Source: Lysobacter enzymogenes
Lineage (GTDB): Bacteria; Pseudomonadota; Gammaproteobacteria; Xanthomonadales; Xanthomonadaceae
Assembly (NCBI RefSeq): GCF_023617245.1
Contig: NZ_CP067396.1
Coordinates: 992,001-1,056,000 of the forward strand
Direction of reading: 5' to 3'
DNA length: 64,000 bases
Shown: positions 16,507 to 24,148 of the stretch, one piece after another
Layout: each line of letters starts with the position of its first letter
Position numbering within the stretch: the first letter of the stretch is position 1
Made by a program: the position numbers and the translations under genes
Notes under the pieces: generated by a model
What the model saw: only the letters and a program-made list of their open reading frames with translations
Told to the model about the DNA's origin: nothing
The model's database searches: none

Positions 16507-17238
16507 CGAGCGCCCCGCCGCGAGGCGGGCGCGAAGCCGACGCGCCTGCCGGCCCCCTCGTCTCCTGCAGGTGCTCCCGCCACGGCGGCTTTGCTCCGGA
16601 CGTTCATAGACCCCGTCAGCGCCTCGCACAGCCGGACGTGCACAAGTTTTGAGTCTTTTTTCCATTCGCGAAGCCAAAAAAGCTTCACGCGAGTCGTGAA
16701 TTGCCTTATCGATGGACAAAATTGGTTCTCGCGAGTCCCTTCTTGGCTCAAGCGAGTCCGAAATTTCCTCACGCAAGTCCCGTTTTGCTCTATCGATGTC
16801 GCAAATTCGCTTACGCGAGTCCCGAAAAGCTCCTCGCTTAAGCCGATTTTCTTCATGCGAGCCCCGAATTTGCTTGGCGTTGAGCGAAAGAGGCTCACGC
16901 GAAGCCGCGCGAGGCTCAACGCAGAGCAAAAACGGCTTGCGCGAGACTAAGCGAAGCTCTCCGGAGGGCAAAAAATCCTTACTTGAGTCGTAGCGTGTCG
17001 CTTCGGAGCCACGCGTCGCGAAGAAGCGCCGCCGGACCGGTGCACGCGACAGCGGAATCCGCCTACGAAATCGTCCTCCGGCCCGGCACATGCATCGTGT
17101 ACTCCGATGACATGAGCTGGCACTGATGTGCTGATTCAGCAGCGGCGAAGGCGGTTCGGGTCTGGCAGTAACCAACGGGTACTTCCCGCCGGGGTCCGGG
17201 CGGCCTAAGGTAGCCGCCAGCGTCACAGGAGAAAGCGC
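16507..17238. other. 732-bp intergenic region dominated by the 21-bp array
   Basis: Apart from the array, the flanks (16507-16646 and 17011-17238) show nothing recognisable. The region contains the promoter of the lipoprotein gene. Long open frames on both strands are a by-product of the repeat period. Confidence 0.6.
16647..17010. repeat. Array of about 17 degenerate 21-bp repeats
   Basis: Units fit a consensus near CGAGTCCCGAAATTGCTTACG. Examples are CGAGTCCCGAAAAGCTCCTCG, CGAGTCGTGAATTGCCTTATC and CGAGTCCGAAATTTCCTCACG. The period is exactly 21 bp through at least 15 consecutive units, with no spacers. Because 21 is divisible by three, several frames on both strands are open across it and give heptad-like peptides (SREPIL, DSREAF). 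None has a convincing start and ribosome-binding site, so it is called a repeat array. It sits between the DMP19 gene and the lipoprotein/effector pair. Confidence 0.85.
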
Positions 17239-17943
17239 ATGCGATTCGCTCAGGGACGTTCAGGTCGTGGCTTGGCTCAACGGCTTTTGCGAACCGTGGT
17301 GCTGGCAGGGGTAATGACCTCGCTCTTCGCTTGCGCCACCGAGGCGGAACCACCGGCGCCGAGTGTGTCCCCCGCAGCCGCGCAGATTTCCCCAAAACCG
17401 CCCGAATCGCGTCAGGCGTCGGTGGCGAAGAGCGCGCATGGCGCATTCGCTTGCCCATCCCAGCAGTTCGATGTGTTCCTGAAAGAGTTCGTCAACAGCG
17501 CGGATCTGCAGGACACGTTTTCGGCGCGCCGTATCCGCCATAAGTATCCCTACTACTGGAAGCACAACACCCAGCCCGGCGATCCGGCGCACCCGAAGTG
17601 GGTGGTGGATGAGGAGGCCGGTCCGGCACGGGTCAAGTACCGCTACGACGCGGCGAGCGAGCGTTTCATATGGTCGGGCAAGAAGCTGAAGCCGGGCCAG
17701 CGATGGAACAGCATTCAAGCGGACGAAACGGACGTGTCTTACGCCGGGCTTCCTCTCTTCCGCATCCGCCGCGTGACGGATGTCCGCTATGAGGTCGAGT
17801 ACGACGAGGGCGATATCGACACCTACGAGTTGACCTCTGGCTGCTGGCGCTTTGTGGAACGTTGGGAGCGCGAAGCGATCGTAGAGTGCAAGTGGCCGGA
17901 CGAGTGCCGCGCACAGCGCGAGCATGAGGCGCCAATGAGGTGA
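17239..17943 (+). CDS. Lipoprotein, candidate immunity protein (X-Tfi-like)
   Basis: 234 aa. The ATG at 17239 follows AGGAGA at 7 nt. The signal peptide ends in lipobox SLFAC with lipidated Cys32, then a Pro/Ser linker. The mature domain starts near CPSQQFDVFLKEF and contains conserved-looking aromatic clusters. It is 30 bp upstream of, and in operon with, the putative X-T4SS effector. Immunity proteins against peptidoglycan-attacking effectors are commonly periplasmic lipoproteins encoded beside them, so immunity is the leading hypothesis. No family was recognised directly from sequence. Confidence 0.75.
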   Translation: MRFAQGRSGRGLAQRLLRTVVLAGVMTSLFACATEAEPPAPSVSPAAAQISPKPPESRQASVAKSAHGAFACPSQQFDVFLKEFVNSADLQDTFSARRIRHKYPYYWKHNTQPGDPAHPKWVVDEEAGPARVKYRYDAASERFIWSGKKLKPGQRWNSIQADETDVSYAGLPLFRIRRVTDVRYEVEYDEGDIDTYELTSGCWRFVERWEREAIVECKWPDECRAQREHEAPMR

Positions 17944-17973
17944 GGTTCTTTCGGCAGCTGGAAGGGGGCGATC

Positions 17974-19419
17974 ATGGACGATGGGGAAGGCACGCCGTAT
18001 CGGGTCGAACAATTGGGCCCACCGCGTGGACGTGCGGGCTTGCAGGTCAATGAGCCGGTTGCGGACTTCGATGGCTTAGCCACGCATCACCCTGGCGACA
18101 ACAGGCGGGCGCGACTGCAAAACGGTTTGGTCGTGGATGGGCAGTCCGGGCGGCTCCACGCGTTCATCAGCGGCGAGATCCAGGAAATCGAGATGGCCCG
18201 CGGTGGTCGCGATTTCCAGGGGTTGAAACCGGATCAAGTCCTGCTGAAAAAGGACTTTCTTCTCGAGGACTCCACCAAGCCCCGCGGCGCCGGCCGCGAT
18301 GTGGATGTGCCGTCGCCTATGGACGGCTATGTCCAAAGAGTCAGTCGAAGCCAAGGGTTGGTCGATATCTACGACCGCAAGGATGGCGACCTGATCGCTC
18401 GCGTGCGGCATATGAGCAAGATTCCCGATCTGGAGGGCAAGCAGGTCGTTTACGGTCAGACGCTGGGTCAGCAGGACGATGTCGCTACCAAAGGCAAGCA
18501 CGTCCACCTGGAGATGGACACCCGTTACTACCGGCAGTTCGAGAACTACGTTGCCGATTTGACGGAGGGACGGTTCAAGTTGGAGCCCGAGCATCGGGCC
18601 GGCATTCGCCCTCGGGCCGTGGTGGACGACGGCGCATTGCGGTTAGGGGAGTCCAGTTCGCGCATCCGCGATGTGCAGGAGCATCTGAACCGTTTGGGCC
18701 ACATCGGTGCAGACGGCGATCCGTTGGAGGTCGATGGCGTGTATCGCTTGAACATGCAACGTGCGGTGCTCGATTACCAGCGTGAGCAATGCGTGCCGCA
18801 GACCGGCGATATCGATAGGCACATGTTGCAAGGCATCCCTGCGAAAGCGCCGCCGACGTTCGACCCCGCGCTCGAGGGGATCTCGCCCCAGGAGGCGCCA
18901 TTCGCTCCGATGCCTCATCCGTTTGGAGTGGGAGCGGACGACCGTCCATGCGCGCCACCGACCCCGAGACAGATCGAAGAAGCCGGTGAGCGCCGTAGGC
19001 CGCTCGATCCCGTGTTCTCCGCAACCTCATCGCCGGGAATGAGCGATGCTCTGGTGCAATCTTTGCGAGAGCGATTGCCGCGGGCGTTTTCCGTTCAAGG
19101 CGCGGTTCCGGCGGATGCGGATATGGATCGGATTGCTGTGTGCTTGGCGGTCGAATGCCGCCGTCAAGGTATCGATCGTCCGGATCACGTCGTTGTTGGG
19201 AACCCAGCGGCCGATGGTTCTGGGCGCCATGTATTCGCGGTCGTGGGAGACTTGGCCGATCCGGCGAATCGCCGTGTCGATGTGGCAGGCCAGGCTGCGG
19301 CGCGGACCGCTGTCGAGGAGTCGCTGGGCAAGCTGGAGGAGATCAAGGCTCCGATGTTTGATATAGCTCAAGAGACAGCGGTGCAGGAACTACAGAAAAG
19401 CCCGCTGGTACGGGGCTAA
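17974..19419 (+). CDS. Putative X-T4SS effector: M23-like + PG-binding + XVIPCD domains
   Basis: 481 aa, no signal peptide. Residues about 105-190 form a lysostaphin/M23-like beta domain with the second metal motif HVHLEM (His176), but a degenerate first motif (RGAGRD where HxGxD is expected). Residues about 222-290 are a PG_binding_1 repeat (RIRDVQEHLNRLG). Residues about 356-465 match the XVIPCD secretion domain: MDRIAVCLAVECRRQGIDRP, then DHVVV, VFAVVGDLADPANRRVDV and VEESLGKL, with a Gln-containing tail. XVIPCD directs effectors to the Xanthomonadales killing type IV system. Predicted role: delivery into a rival's periplasm and damage to its wall. AAGGGGG precedes the ATG. GC is lower than flanking chromosome. 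Confidence 0.82.
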   Translation: MDDGEGTPYRVEQLGPPRGRAGLQVNEPVADFDGLATHHPGDNRRARLQNGLVVDGQSGRLHAFISGEIQEIEMARGGRDFQGLKPDQVLLKKDFLLEDSTKPRGAGRDVDVPSPMDGYVQRVSRSQGLVDIYDRKDGDLIARVRHMSKIPDLEGKQVVYGQTLGQQDDVATKGKHVHLEMDTRYYRQFENYVADLTEGRFKLEPEHRAGIRPRAVVDDGALRLGESSSRIRDVQEHLNRLGHIGADGDPLEVDGVYRLNMQRAVLDYQREQCVPQTGDIDRHMLQGIPAKAPPTFDPALEGISPQEAPFAPMPHPFGVGADDRPCAPPTPRQIEEAGERRRPLDPVFSATSSPGMSDALVQSLRERLPRAFSVQGAVPADADMDRIAVCLAVECRRQGIDRPDHVVVGNPAADGSGRHVFAVVGDLADPANRRVDVAGQAAARTAVEESLGKLEEIKAPMFDIAQETAVQELQKSPLVRG

Positions 19420-19525
19420 CGAGGCAATGGTCGCTGCGATTCCTGGGGGGCAGCTACAGCGGTTTTGGTACGCGTAGCCCCAAACCGGGATACGCTTCCG
19501 CGCGGACCATGCCGCCTCCGAACCG

Positions 19526-20008
19526 ATGACCGCCCAACGACCCTATCGCCTCACCAACGAATGCGAAGCCTTGGACTTCTCCGGTCTGCACTTGTACCGG
19601 GTCCTGGCGCATGTGCCCGACAGCGAATCGGGTTGGGACATGCGGCAAAGCTACCGTACGCTGGCGACGCCGAGCCCGGACACGAAGATCCGGTGCTCGG
19701 CGCTGTGGTCCGGTTATATCCCGGTCTACCGAGTGGATGCGCAGGCTCGGTTCTGGCTGGTGGAATTCATCTATCCCCTTGAGAAGGAGCGGCCGCCCGA
19801 GAGCGTGAACGAGCCGATCCAGGGCGATGCATGGCTTTTTTTCTGCGAGCGGTTCGGCGGGCCGGCCGTGCATGTCCCCGTCAAGGACGGCGCCGTGCGA
19901 GGGCGGGAGGAATGGATGTTTCAGTTGGACCGGGAGCGTTTTGTGGTGGGGAGCGAACTGGAAGCCGGAGCGTGGCCTCCTTCGTCGAATGGGCGTCGAT
20001 ACTTCTAG
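19526..20008 (+). CDS. Hypothetical protein, island gene
   Basis: 160 aa, not recognised. No signal peptide or membrane segment. Trp/Tyr-rich, mixed alpha/beta composition, with a segment FWLVEFIYPLEKERPPESVN in the middle. It starts 106 bp after the effector gene, same strand, and could be a second cytoplasmic factor of the locus. There is no clear ribosome-binding site, so the ATG at 19526 is the best but not a certain start. Confidence 0.6.
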   Translation: MTAQRPYRLTNECEALDFSGLHLYRVLAHVPDSESGWDMRQSYRTLATPSPDTKIRCSALWSGYIPVYRVDAQARFWLVEFIYPLEKERPPESVNEPIQGDAWLFFCERFGGPAVHVPVKDGAVRGREEWMFQLDRERFVVGSELEAGAWPPSSNGRRYF

Positions 20009-20180
20009 AGAGCCGGCGGAAGGCTGGATTCGCTTTGTACGAGCTTCTACCCGCTTTACAAGTATCGCACTTGCGAACGCCAGCTAATTCGCAGGCGTTG
20101 CGGATGCGGTGCCGGGTGAGCGAGTCTTTCCAGCGGCCGTGCCCCACCTGCCCGGGCCCAAGGAACTGGAGACAGACGCC

Positions 20181-20591
20181 ATGATCGCCTACCGCTTTGG
20201 TCCGCACAGCGCCGACGAACTGAGCTTTTGGTTCGATCGAGTCGGCGCCGAAGCCATGCTGGCCGCCATGCGGGCTCTCGCATCGGCGGATCGGGAGGAG
20301 GCCAGCGAGGATCTCGTGGCGACGCGCCTGCATGAGGCCTCGGTCGCTGTGGCCCGCATCGTGCTGGCGCGCTCGGCCGAGGATGCGATCGTCAAGTCCG
20401 AGACCGCGGTGCGCTTGTCAATGGCTGATGAAACCATCGACTACGCGATGTTCAAACTGCGCGAATTTCTCGCCACTGGCGATTTCTCGCCGGCCGAGTT
20501 CGCGGCCTTCGTGCGCGAGGGCCGCAAATACGACACCCAGGTCTATTTCTGCAGGCTCGACGAGCAGACCGCGCTGCGCGCCGGCGGGTGA
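20181..20591 (+). CDS. Hypothetical all-alpha protein, island gene
   Basis: 136 aa. The ATG at 20181 follows GGAGA (20168-20172) at 8 nt; an upstream GTG at 20109 lacks such a signal. Composition is strongly helical (Ala/Glu/Arg/Leu-rich), with no membrane segment and two Cys. Not assigned to a family. It is downstream of another unknown gene on the same strand. Confidence 0.7.
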   Translation: MIAYRFGPHSADELSFWFDRVGAEAMLAAMRALASADREEASEDLVATRLHEASVAVARIVLARSAEDAIVKSETAVRLSMADETIDYAMFKLREFLATGDFSPAEFAAFVREGRKYDTQVYFCRLDEQTALRAGG

Positions 20592-20750
20592 CGGCTTCAG
20601 GCCGATGCGGGGCCGTTGCCATCTGTGACCGAACGCAGATAACGCGCGCCTGATCGGTGTCTCGCCCATGCCATGATGAATCGCCCGCGCAGTGGAAGCG
20701 CATGGTGCGCTTCGGCTGGCGGCGCTCATCGTCATTCAAGGAGGAAGTAC

Positions 20751-21089
20751 ATGCTTGGCAAGAAGCTGAAAGTCCTGGCCGCGGGCCTGTTCGCTCTTGG
20801 GGTGTCCACGTCGGCGCATGCGGCCCTGGTCCAGACCGTGCGCCATACGACGATCTGGGGTTTCCCCGCGCCGCACAGCCGAGACGTGGATGTGTGGTGC
20901 GAGCCCGGGGAAGTGGCGACGGGCGGCGGCTACAAGACCTTCGATGCGCTCGATCTTTACATCTCCAAGAGCGCGCCGATCTCGAACAATGGCGTGCAGG
21001 GTTGGGGCATTCGCTATACCAGCGCCTATCCCTCGCCGGACAGTGCCATCATCGCGACGGCTTATGTGGTCTGTCTGAAGCAGCAGTAA
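20751..21089 (+). CDS. Small secreted protein with a Cys pair
   Basis: 112 aa. The ATG at 20751 has a perfect AGGAGG (20739-20744). Signal peptide 1-25, cleavage near AHA-AL. The mature protein has one N-terminal and one C-terminal Cys (CEPGEVATGGGYKTF and AYVVC), a pattern seen in small exported bacterial domains in which the cysteines pair across a beta-sandwich. Function unknown. Followed by a terminator. Confidence 0.78.
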   Translation: MLGKKLKVLAAGLFALGVSTSAHAALVQTVRHTTIWGFPAPHSRDVDVWCEPGEVATGGGYKTFDALDLYISKSAPISNNGVQGWGIRYTSAYPSPDSAIIATAYVVCLKQQ

Positions 21090-21120
21090 GCTGCTGCGTG
21101 GACCATTGCGGTTAGGTCGG

Positions 21121-21150
21121 AACGGCGTCGCGGAAGCGGCGCCGTTTCTT
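21121..21150 (+). terminator. Intrinsic terminator after the small secreted gene
   Basis: An 11-bp stem AACGGCGTCGC / GCGGCGCCGTT with one T-G pair and a GGAA tetraloop (21132-21135), followed by TCTT. It marks the right end of the island's last transcription unit. Confidence 0.75.
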
Positions 21151-21229
21151 GCGCGCGGCGCGCGGTCGAGCGGGGCCGTTTGTGATGAGAGGGTGTGGTT
21201 CCCGCGTTTTCGGGCCGATGCGTCAGTGC

Positions 21230-21371
21230 GGCCTGAGCGTAAGGCGTCGGGACTAAAGTCCCTCCCACAGTGGGCCGGCTCGTGTGGGAGGGGCTTTAGC
21301 CCCGACGCTTTCGGGTCCGATGCGGCGAGGCGACCTGAGCGAAAGGCATCGGGACTGAAGTCCCTCCCGCG
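21230..21371. repeat. Family A hairpin repeats, GGGACT/GGGGCT variants
   Basis: One half-element (GCGTCGGGACTAAAGTCCCT, from 21244) followed by a full inverted pair from GTGGGAGGGGCTTTAGCCCC to ATCGGGACTGAAGTCCCTCC. It abuts the stop codon of the next minus-strand gene (21372), as the copy at 7995-8077 abuts the MFS stop. It is the first family A element seen after the island. Confidence 0.82.
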
Positions 21372-22121
21372 TCAATGCGCGTGGCCGTTGCGCTTGAGGT
21401 AGGCCGCGGCGAACGGGTCGAGTTCCATGTCGCCGAGGTCGGCGTAGTCGGTCTCGCGGTAGTCGCCGGTGGCGGTGAAGGCGGTTTGCGGGCCGACACG
21501 TTCGAGCTTGACCAGCTTCAGTTCGTAGAAACCGGTATCGCCCGCCTTCGGTTTCGCCGGGCCGGTGCGGTAGTACGCCGGCAGGCCTTCGGCGGACAGC
21601 CATTCCAGTGCGATCGCTTGGCCTTCCGCGCTTTCGCCGCGATAGCGTTCCGCGCTCAGCCCCAACACCTTGGCCGAGCCGTCGCGCTTGAGCTTGTCGC
21701 GCAGTTGCGGGTTGATCGGGCTCGCCAATTGCTCCCACTGCGGCATGCGGCCGGTGGTGCGCAGGTCGCCGGGCGCCCAGGCGACGCTGCGCTTTTCCGC
21801 GGCGAACAGTTCCAGGCGGGCGATGCCGTCGGGCGTCTGTCGCCACAGTTCGGCGGGTTCGCCGGGCTGGCGGTATTCGATGCGGTCGGCGCTGCGCACC
21901 AGGGTCAGGCTGCGTTCGCCGCGAGCGTCGCGCACCTTGTATTCGGCGACCAAGGCTTGCGTGTCCGGCACGGTCGCGGACGCCGCGACGGTGTCGGCCG
22001 GCGCCGCGTTCGTCGCGACCGCGTCGCCGGCCCACGCGGGGCCGGCGAGCGCGCACACGAGAACGAGCGCAAGGCCGCTACTCGTCGCGACCCGCCGCAC
22101 CACGGCGGCGGGTCGCTTCAT
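21372..22121 (-). CDS. Exported hypothetical protein beside alkaline phosphatase
   Basis: 249 aa if started at ATG 22121 (MKRPAAVVRR). In-frame ATGs at 22133 and 22148 are alternatives, none with a good ribosome-binding site. The signal peptide ends near AWA-GD. The mature part contains segments such as ADRIEYRQPGEPAELWRQTP and a C-terminal ELKLVKLERVG with a YRETDYADLGDME tail. No enzyme motif. It follows the phosphatase gene by about 55 bp on the same strand, so it is likely co-transcribed and possibly linked to phosphate or extracellular lipid metabolism; that is only context. Confidence 0.72.
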   Translation of the reverse strand: MKRPAAVVRRVATSSGLALVLVCALAGPAWAGDAVATNAAPADTVAASATVPDTQALVAEYKVRDARGERSLTLVRSADRIEYRQPGEPAELWRQTPDGIARLELFAAEKRSVAWAPGDLRTTGRMPQWEQLASPINPQLRDKLKRDGSAKVLGLSAERYRGESAEGQAIALEWLSAEGLPAYYRTGPAKPKAGDTGFYELKLVKLERVGPQTAFTATGDYRETDYADLGDMELDPFAAAYLKRNGHAH

Positions 22122-22177
22122 TGCGGGACGCATCACTGCACGAACCATGGCGGCCCGACCGATCAAAACCCGACCGA

Positions 22178-23842
22178 TCACAGCTTGGCCTGATTGCGCG
22201 CCATACCCGCGCGCAGATCCTCTTCCATCAGCGGCGCGGCCAGCGCGCCGCGGCCGCGCGGGAAGCCGTTGTTGCAGTAGCCGAACAGGGTGCACAGGAA
22301 CACGCTGGTGTTGCGCTGCGACTGGGCCATGACGTGGAAGATCGTGTTCTGTTCGACCACGCCCTGGAACGCGTGCGCGCCGGGGCCGCGGGCGTAGATG
22401 CCGACGTCTTCGGCGGCGTGGGTCTCGTCGCCGAGCGGCACGGCCGCTTCCTGCAGGAAATCCGGGTGCGCGGTGTCGATGCCGCTCAGGTCCGGACGCG
22501 CGTTCGGGCCGCGGTAGCCGGGGCCGTTGACGTAGCCGAGCGTGGTGTAGGGCTTGCCGTTCTTGTCCAGCGCCAGCTGGCCGTTGGTGACGACCTTGCC
22601 GAGGATGTCGTTGCCGCGGTCCGGGTAGCCGGCGACGGTGAAGGTGTGGCTGTGGTCGGCGGTGACGATGATCAGCGTGTCGCGCTCGTCGGTCTTCTTC
22701 AGCGCGGCGCGCACGGCGTCGGACAGGGCGATGGCGTCGGTCAGCGCGCGGCTGGCGTTGCCCGCGTGGTGGGCGTGGTCGACGCGGCCGCCTTCGACCA
22801 TCAGGAAATAGCCCTTGCGGCTGTTGTTGCTGAGCACGTCGATGGCCTTGGAGGTCATCTCGGCCAGGCTCGGTTCCTTGCCGGTGTCCTTGGCGCGGTC
22901 CTGCTCGTATTCCATGTGCGAGCGTTCGAACAGGCCGAGCAGGTGGCGGGTGCGGCGCGGGTCGATCGCGTCGAACTGGGCCTTGTTCCAGACGTAGTTC
23001 GCGCCGGGGCGCTTGCTCCATTCCTGCGGCAGGTTGCGGCCATCCTTGCGGCGGCCGGCGGCGCCGGCGTCTTCCGGGTCGCTGACGGTGCTGGGCAGGA
23101 AGTAGCTGCGGCCGCCGCCGAGCGCGACTTCCAGGCCGTCGCCGTAGGGGAATTCGATCAGCTGGCGGGCGATGTCCTTGCAGCCGTTGGCCTTGGCCTC
23201 GGCGCTGAGTTCGGCGTCGCTTTCCCAGTCGCGATTCGGCGTGTGCGCGTAGGTCGCCGCCGGGGTCGCGTGGGTGATGCGCGCGGTGCTGACGATGCCG
23301 GTGGCCAGGCCCAGCGCCTCGGACAGTTCCAGCATGGTCACCACGCCCTGGCCGCGCGCGGACGCGCAGTCCCCGTACTTGGCCTTCTGGGTCACGCTGA
23401 GCACGCCCTGGTTGGTCTTGATGCCGGTGACCATCGCGGTCATGGTCGGCGCCGAGTCCGGGGTCTGGCCGTCGACCGAATAGGTCTTGGACAGGCTCAC
23501 GTACGGCAGTTTCTCGAACGAGAGGAAGTTCTCTTCGCCGCTGCCGCCCTTGAGCTGGCCTTCGCGGATGCGCGCGGCCGCGACGGTGGAGATGCCCATG
23601 CCGTCGCCGACGAACAGGATCACGTTCTTGGCCTTGAACGGCAGCGGGCGCAGGTTGGCGCCGGCGCGCGCGGTCTCGGCGCCCTCTTCGAACCAGCGCT
23701 GCGCGCTCTCCGCGCGCGGCGGCGCCTTCGGCGCGGCCTGCTTGGGCGCGGCGACGACCGGCAGGGCGATAAGGGTGGTGCACAAGGCGGCGCCCAGGAC
23801 GGTACGGACGGGCAGGGCGGAGCGATGCGAGGTGGCGCGCAT
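22178..23842 (-). CDS. Alkaline phosphatase (PhoA family), exported
   Basis: 554 aa secreted phosphomonoesterase. Signal peptide within residues 1-32 (ends near VAA-PK). Catalytic features: metal ligand Asp80 in FVGDGMG, nucleophile Ser130 in TPDSAPT, EGGRVDHAHHAGN with metal ligands, TADHSHTFT, and the last His in GDETHAAEDVGIYARG. All are as in the E. coli-type enzyme family. The ATG at 23842 is chosen because sequence further upstream is Pro/Ser-rich and lies in the divergent promoter region. A divergent secreted-protein gene starts 306 bp away. I did not find a convincing Pho box. Confidence 0.93.
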   Translation of the reverse strand: MRATSHRSALPVRTVLGAALCTTLIALPVVAAPKQAAPKAPPRAESAQRWFEEGAETARAGANLRPLPFKAKNVILFVGDGMGISTVAAARIREGQLKGGSGEENFLSFEKLPYVSLSKTYSVDGQTPDSAPTMTAMVTGIKTNQGVLSVTQKAKYGDCASARGQGVVTMLELSEALGLATGIVSTARITHATPAATYAHTPNRDWESDAELSAEAKANGCKDIARQLIEFPYGDGLEVALGGGRSYFLPSTVSDPEDAGAAGRRKDGRNLPQEWSKRPGANYVWNKAQFDAIDPRRTRHLLGLFERSHMEYEQDRAKDTGKEPSLAEMTSKAIDVLSNNSRKGYFLMVEGGRVDHAHHAGNASRALTDAIALSDAVRAALKKTDERDTLIIVTADHSHTFTVAGYPDRGNDILGKVVTNGQLALDKNGKPYTTLGYVNGPGYRGPNARPDLSGIDTAHPDFLQEAAVPLGDETHAAEDVGIYARGPGAHAFQGVVEQNTIFHVMAQSQRNTSVFLCTLFGYCNNGFPRGRGALAAPLMEEDLRAGMARNQAKL

Positions 23843-24148
23843 GAGGGCAGGGCTCGGTGGTTCGGGGGAGCGGCCACTGTCCGGCGGCTTGATTGCAGTC
23901 GCATGACTGACTGGGAAGCGCATCGCAGAAGCGTGACCGGGATCGTGACTGCGAACGTTGCCTGCTCCGTCGTGCGGCGTACGTCCCGATTCGACTGTCC
24001 GGGTTCGCGTTCGCGCACCGATAACTTGGGCGCTTGTAACCGCAAATGTCCTTGTTGTCTCGATCCGTCCGGCATGCGCGGACGGAGCGACGCACTCGGC
24101 CAGGACGCTAGGGGGCACAAGCAATCCGTCATTTATCAAGGAAGCGAA
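23843..24148. other. 306-bp divergent promoter region
   Basis: Holds the promoters for the phosphatase and for the secreted protein. Nothing specific could be identified; no repeat of any family seen elsewhere in the window occurs here. Confidence 0.4.

Noticed and set aside
16647..17010. CRISPR array or phage attachment repeats
   Set aside because: Units are contiguous with no spacers, degenerate and only 21 bp long.
16495..17226. A 243-aa heptad-repeat protein on the minus strand
   Set aside because: Three frames are open because the repeat is 21 bp; none has a convincing start with ribosome-binding site. Kept only as an alternative in the finding.
12943..21150. Prophage
   Set aside because: No integrase, structural, replication or lysis genes and no attachment repeats.
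23843..24148. Pho box before alkaline phosphatase
   Set aside because: No pair of CTGTCAT-like heptamers with the right spacing could be found by eye.
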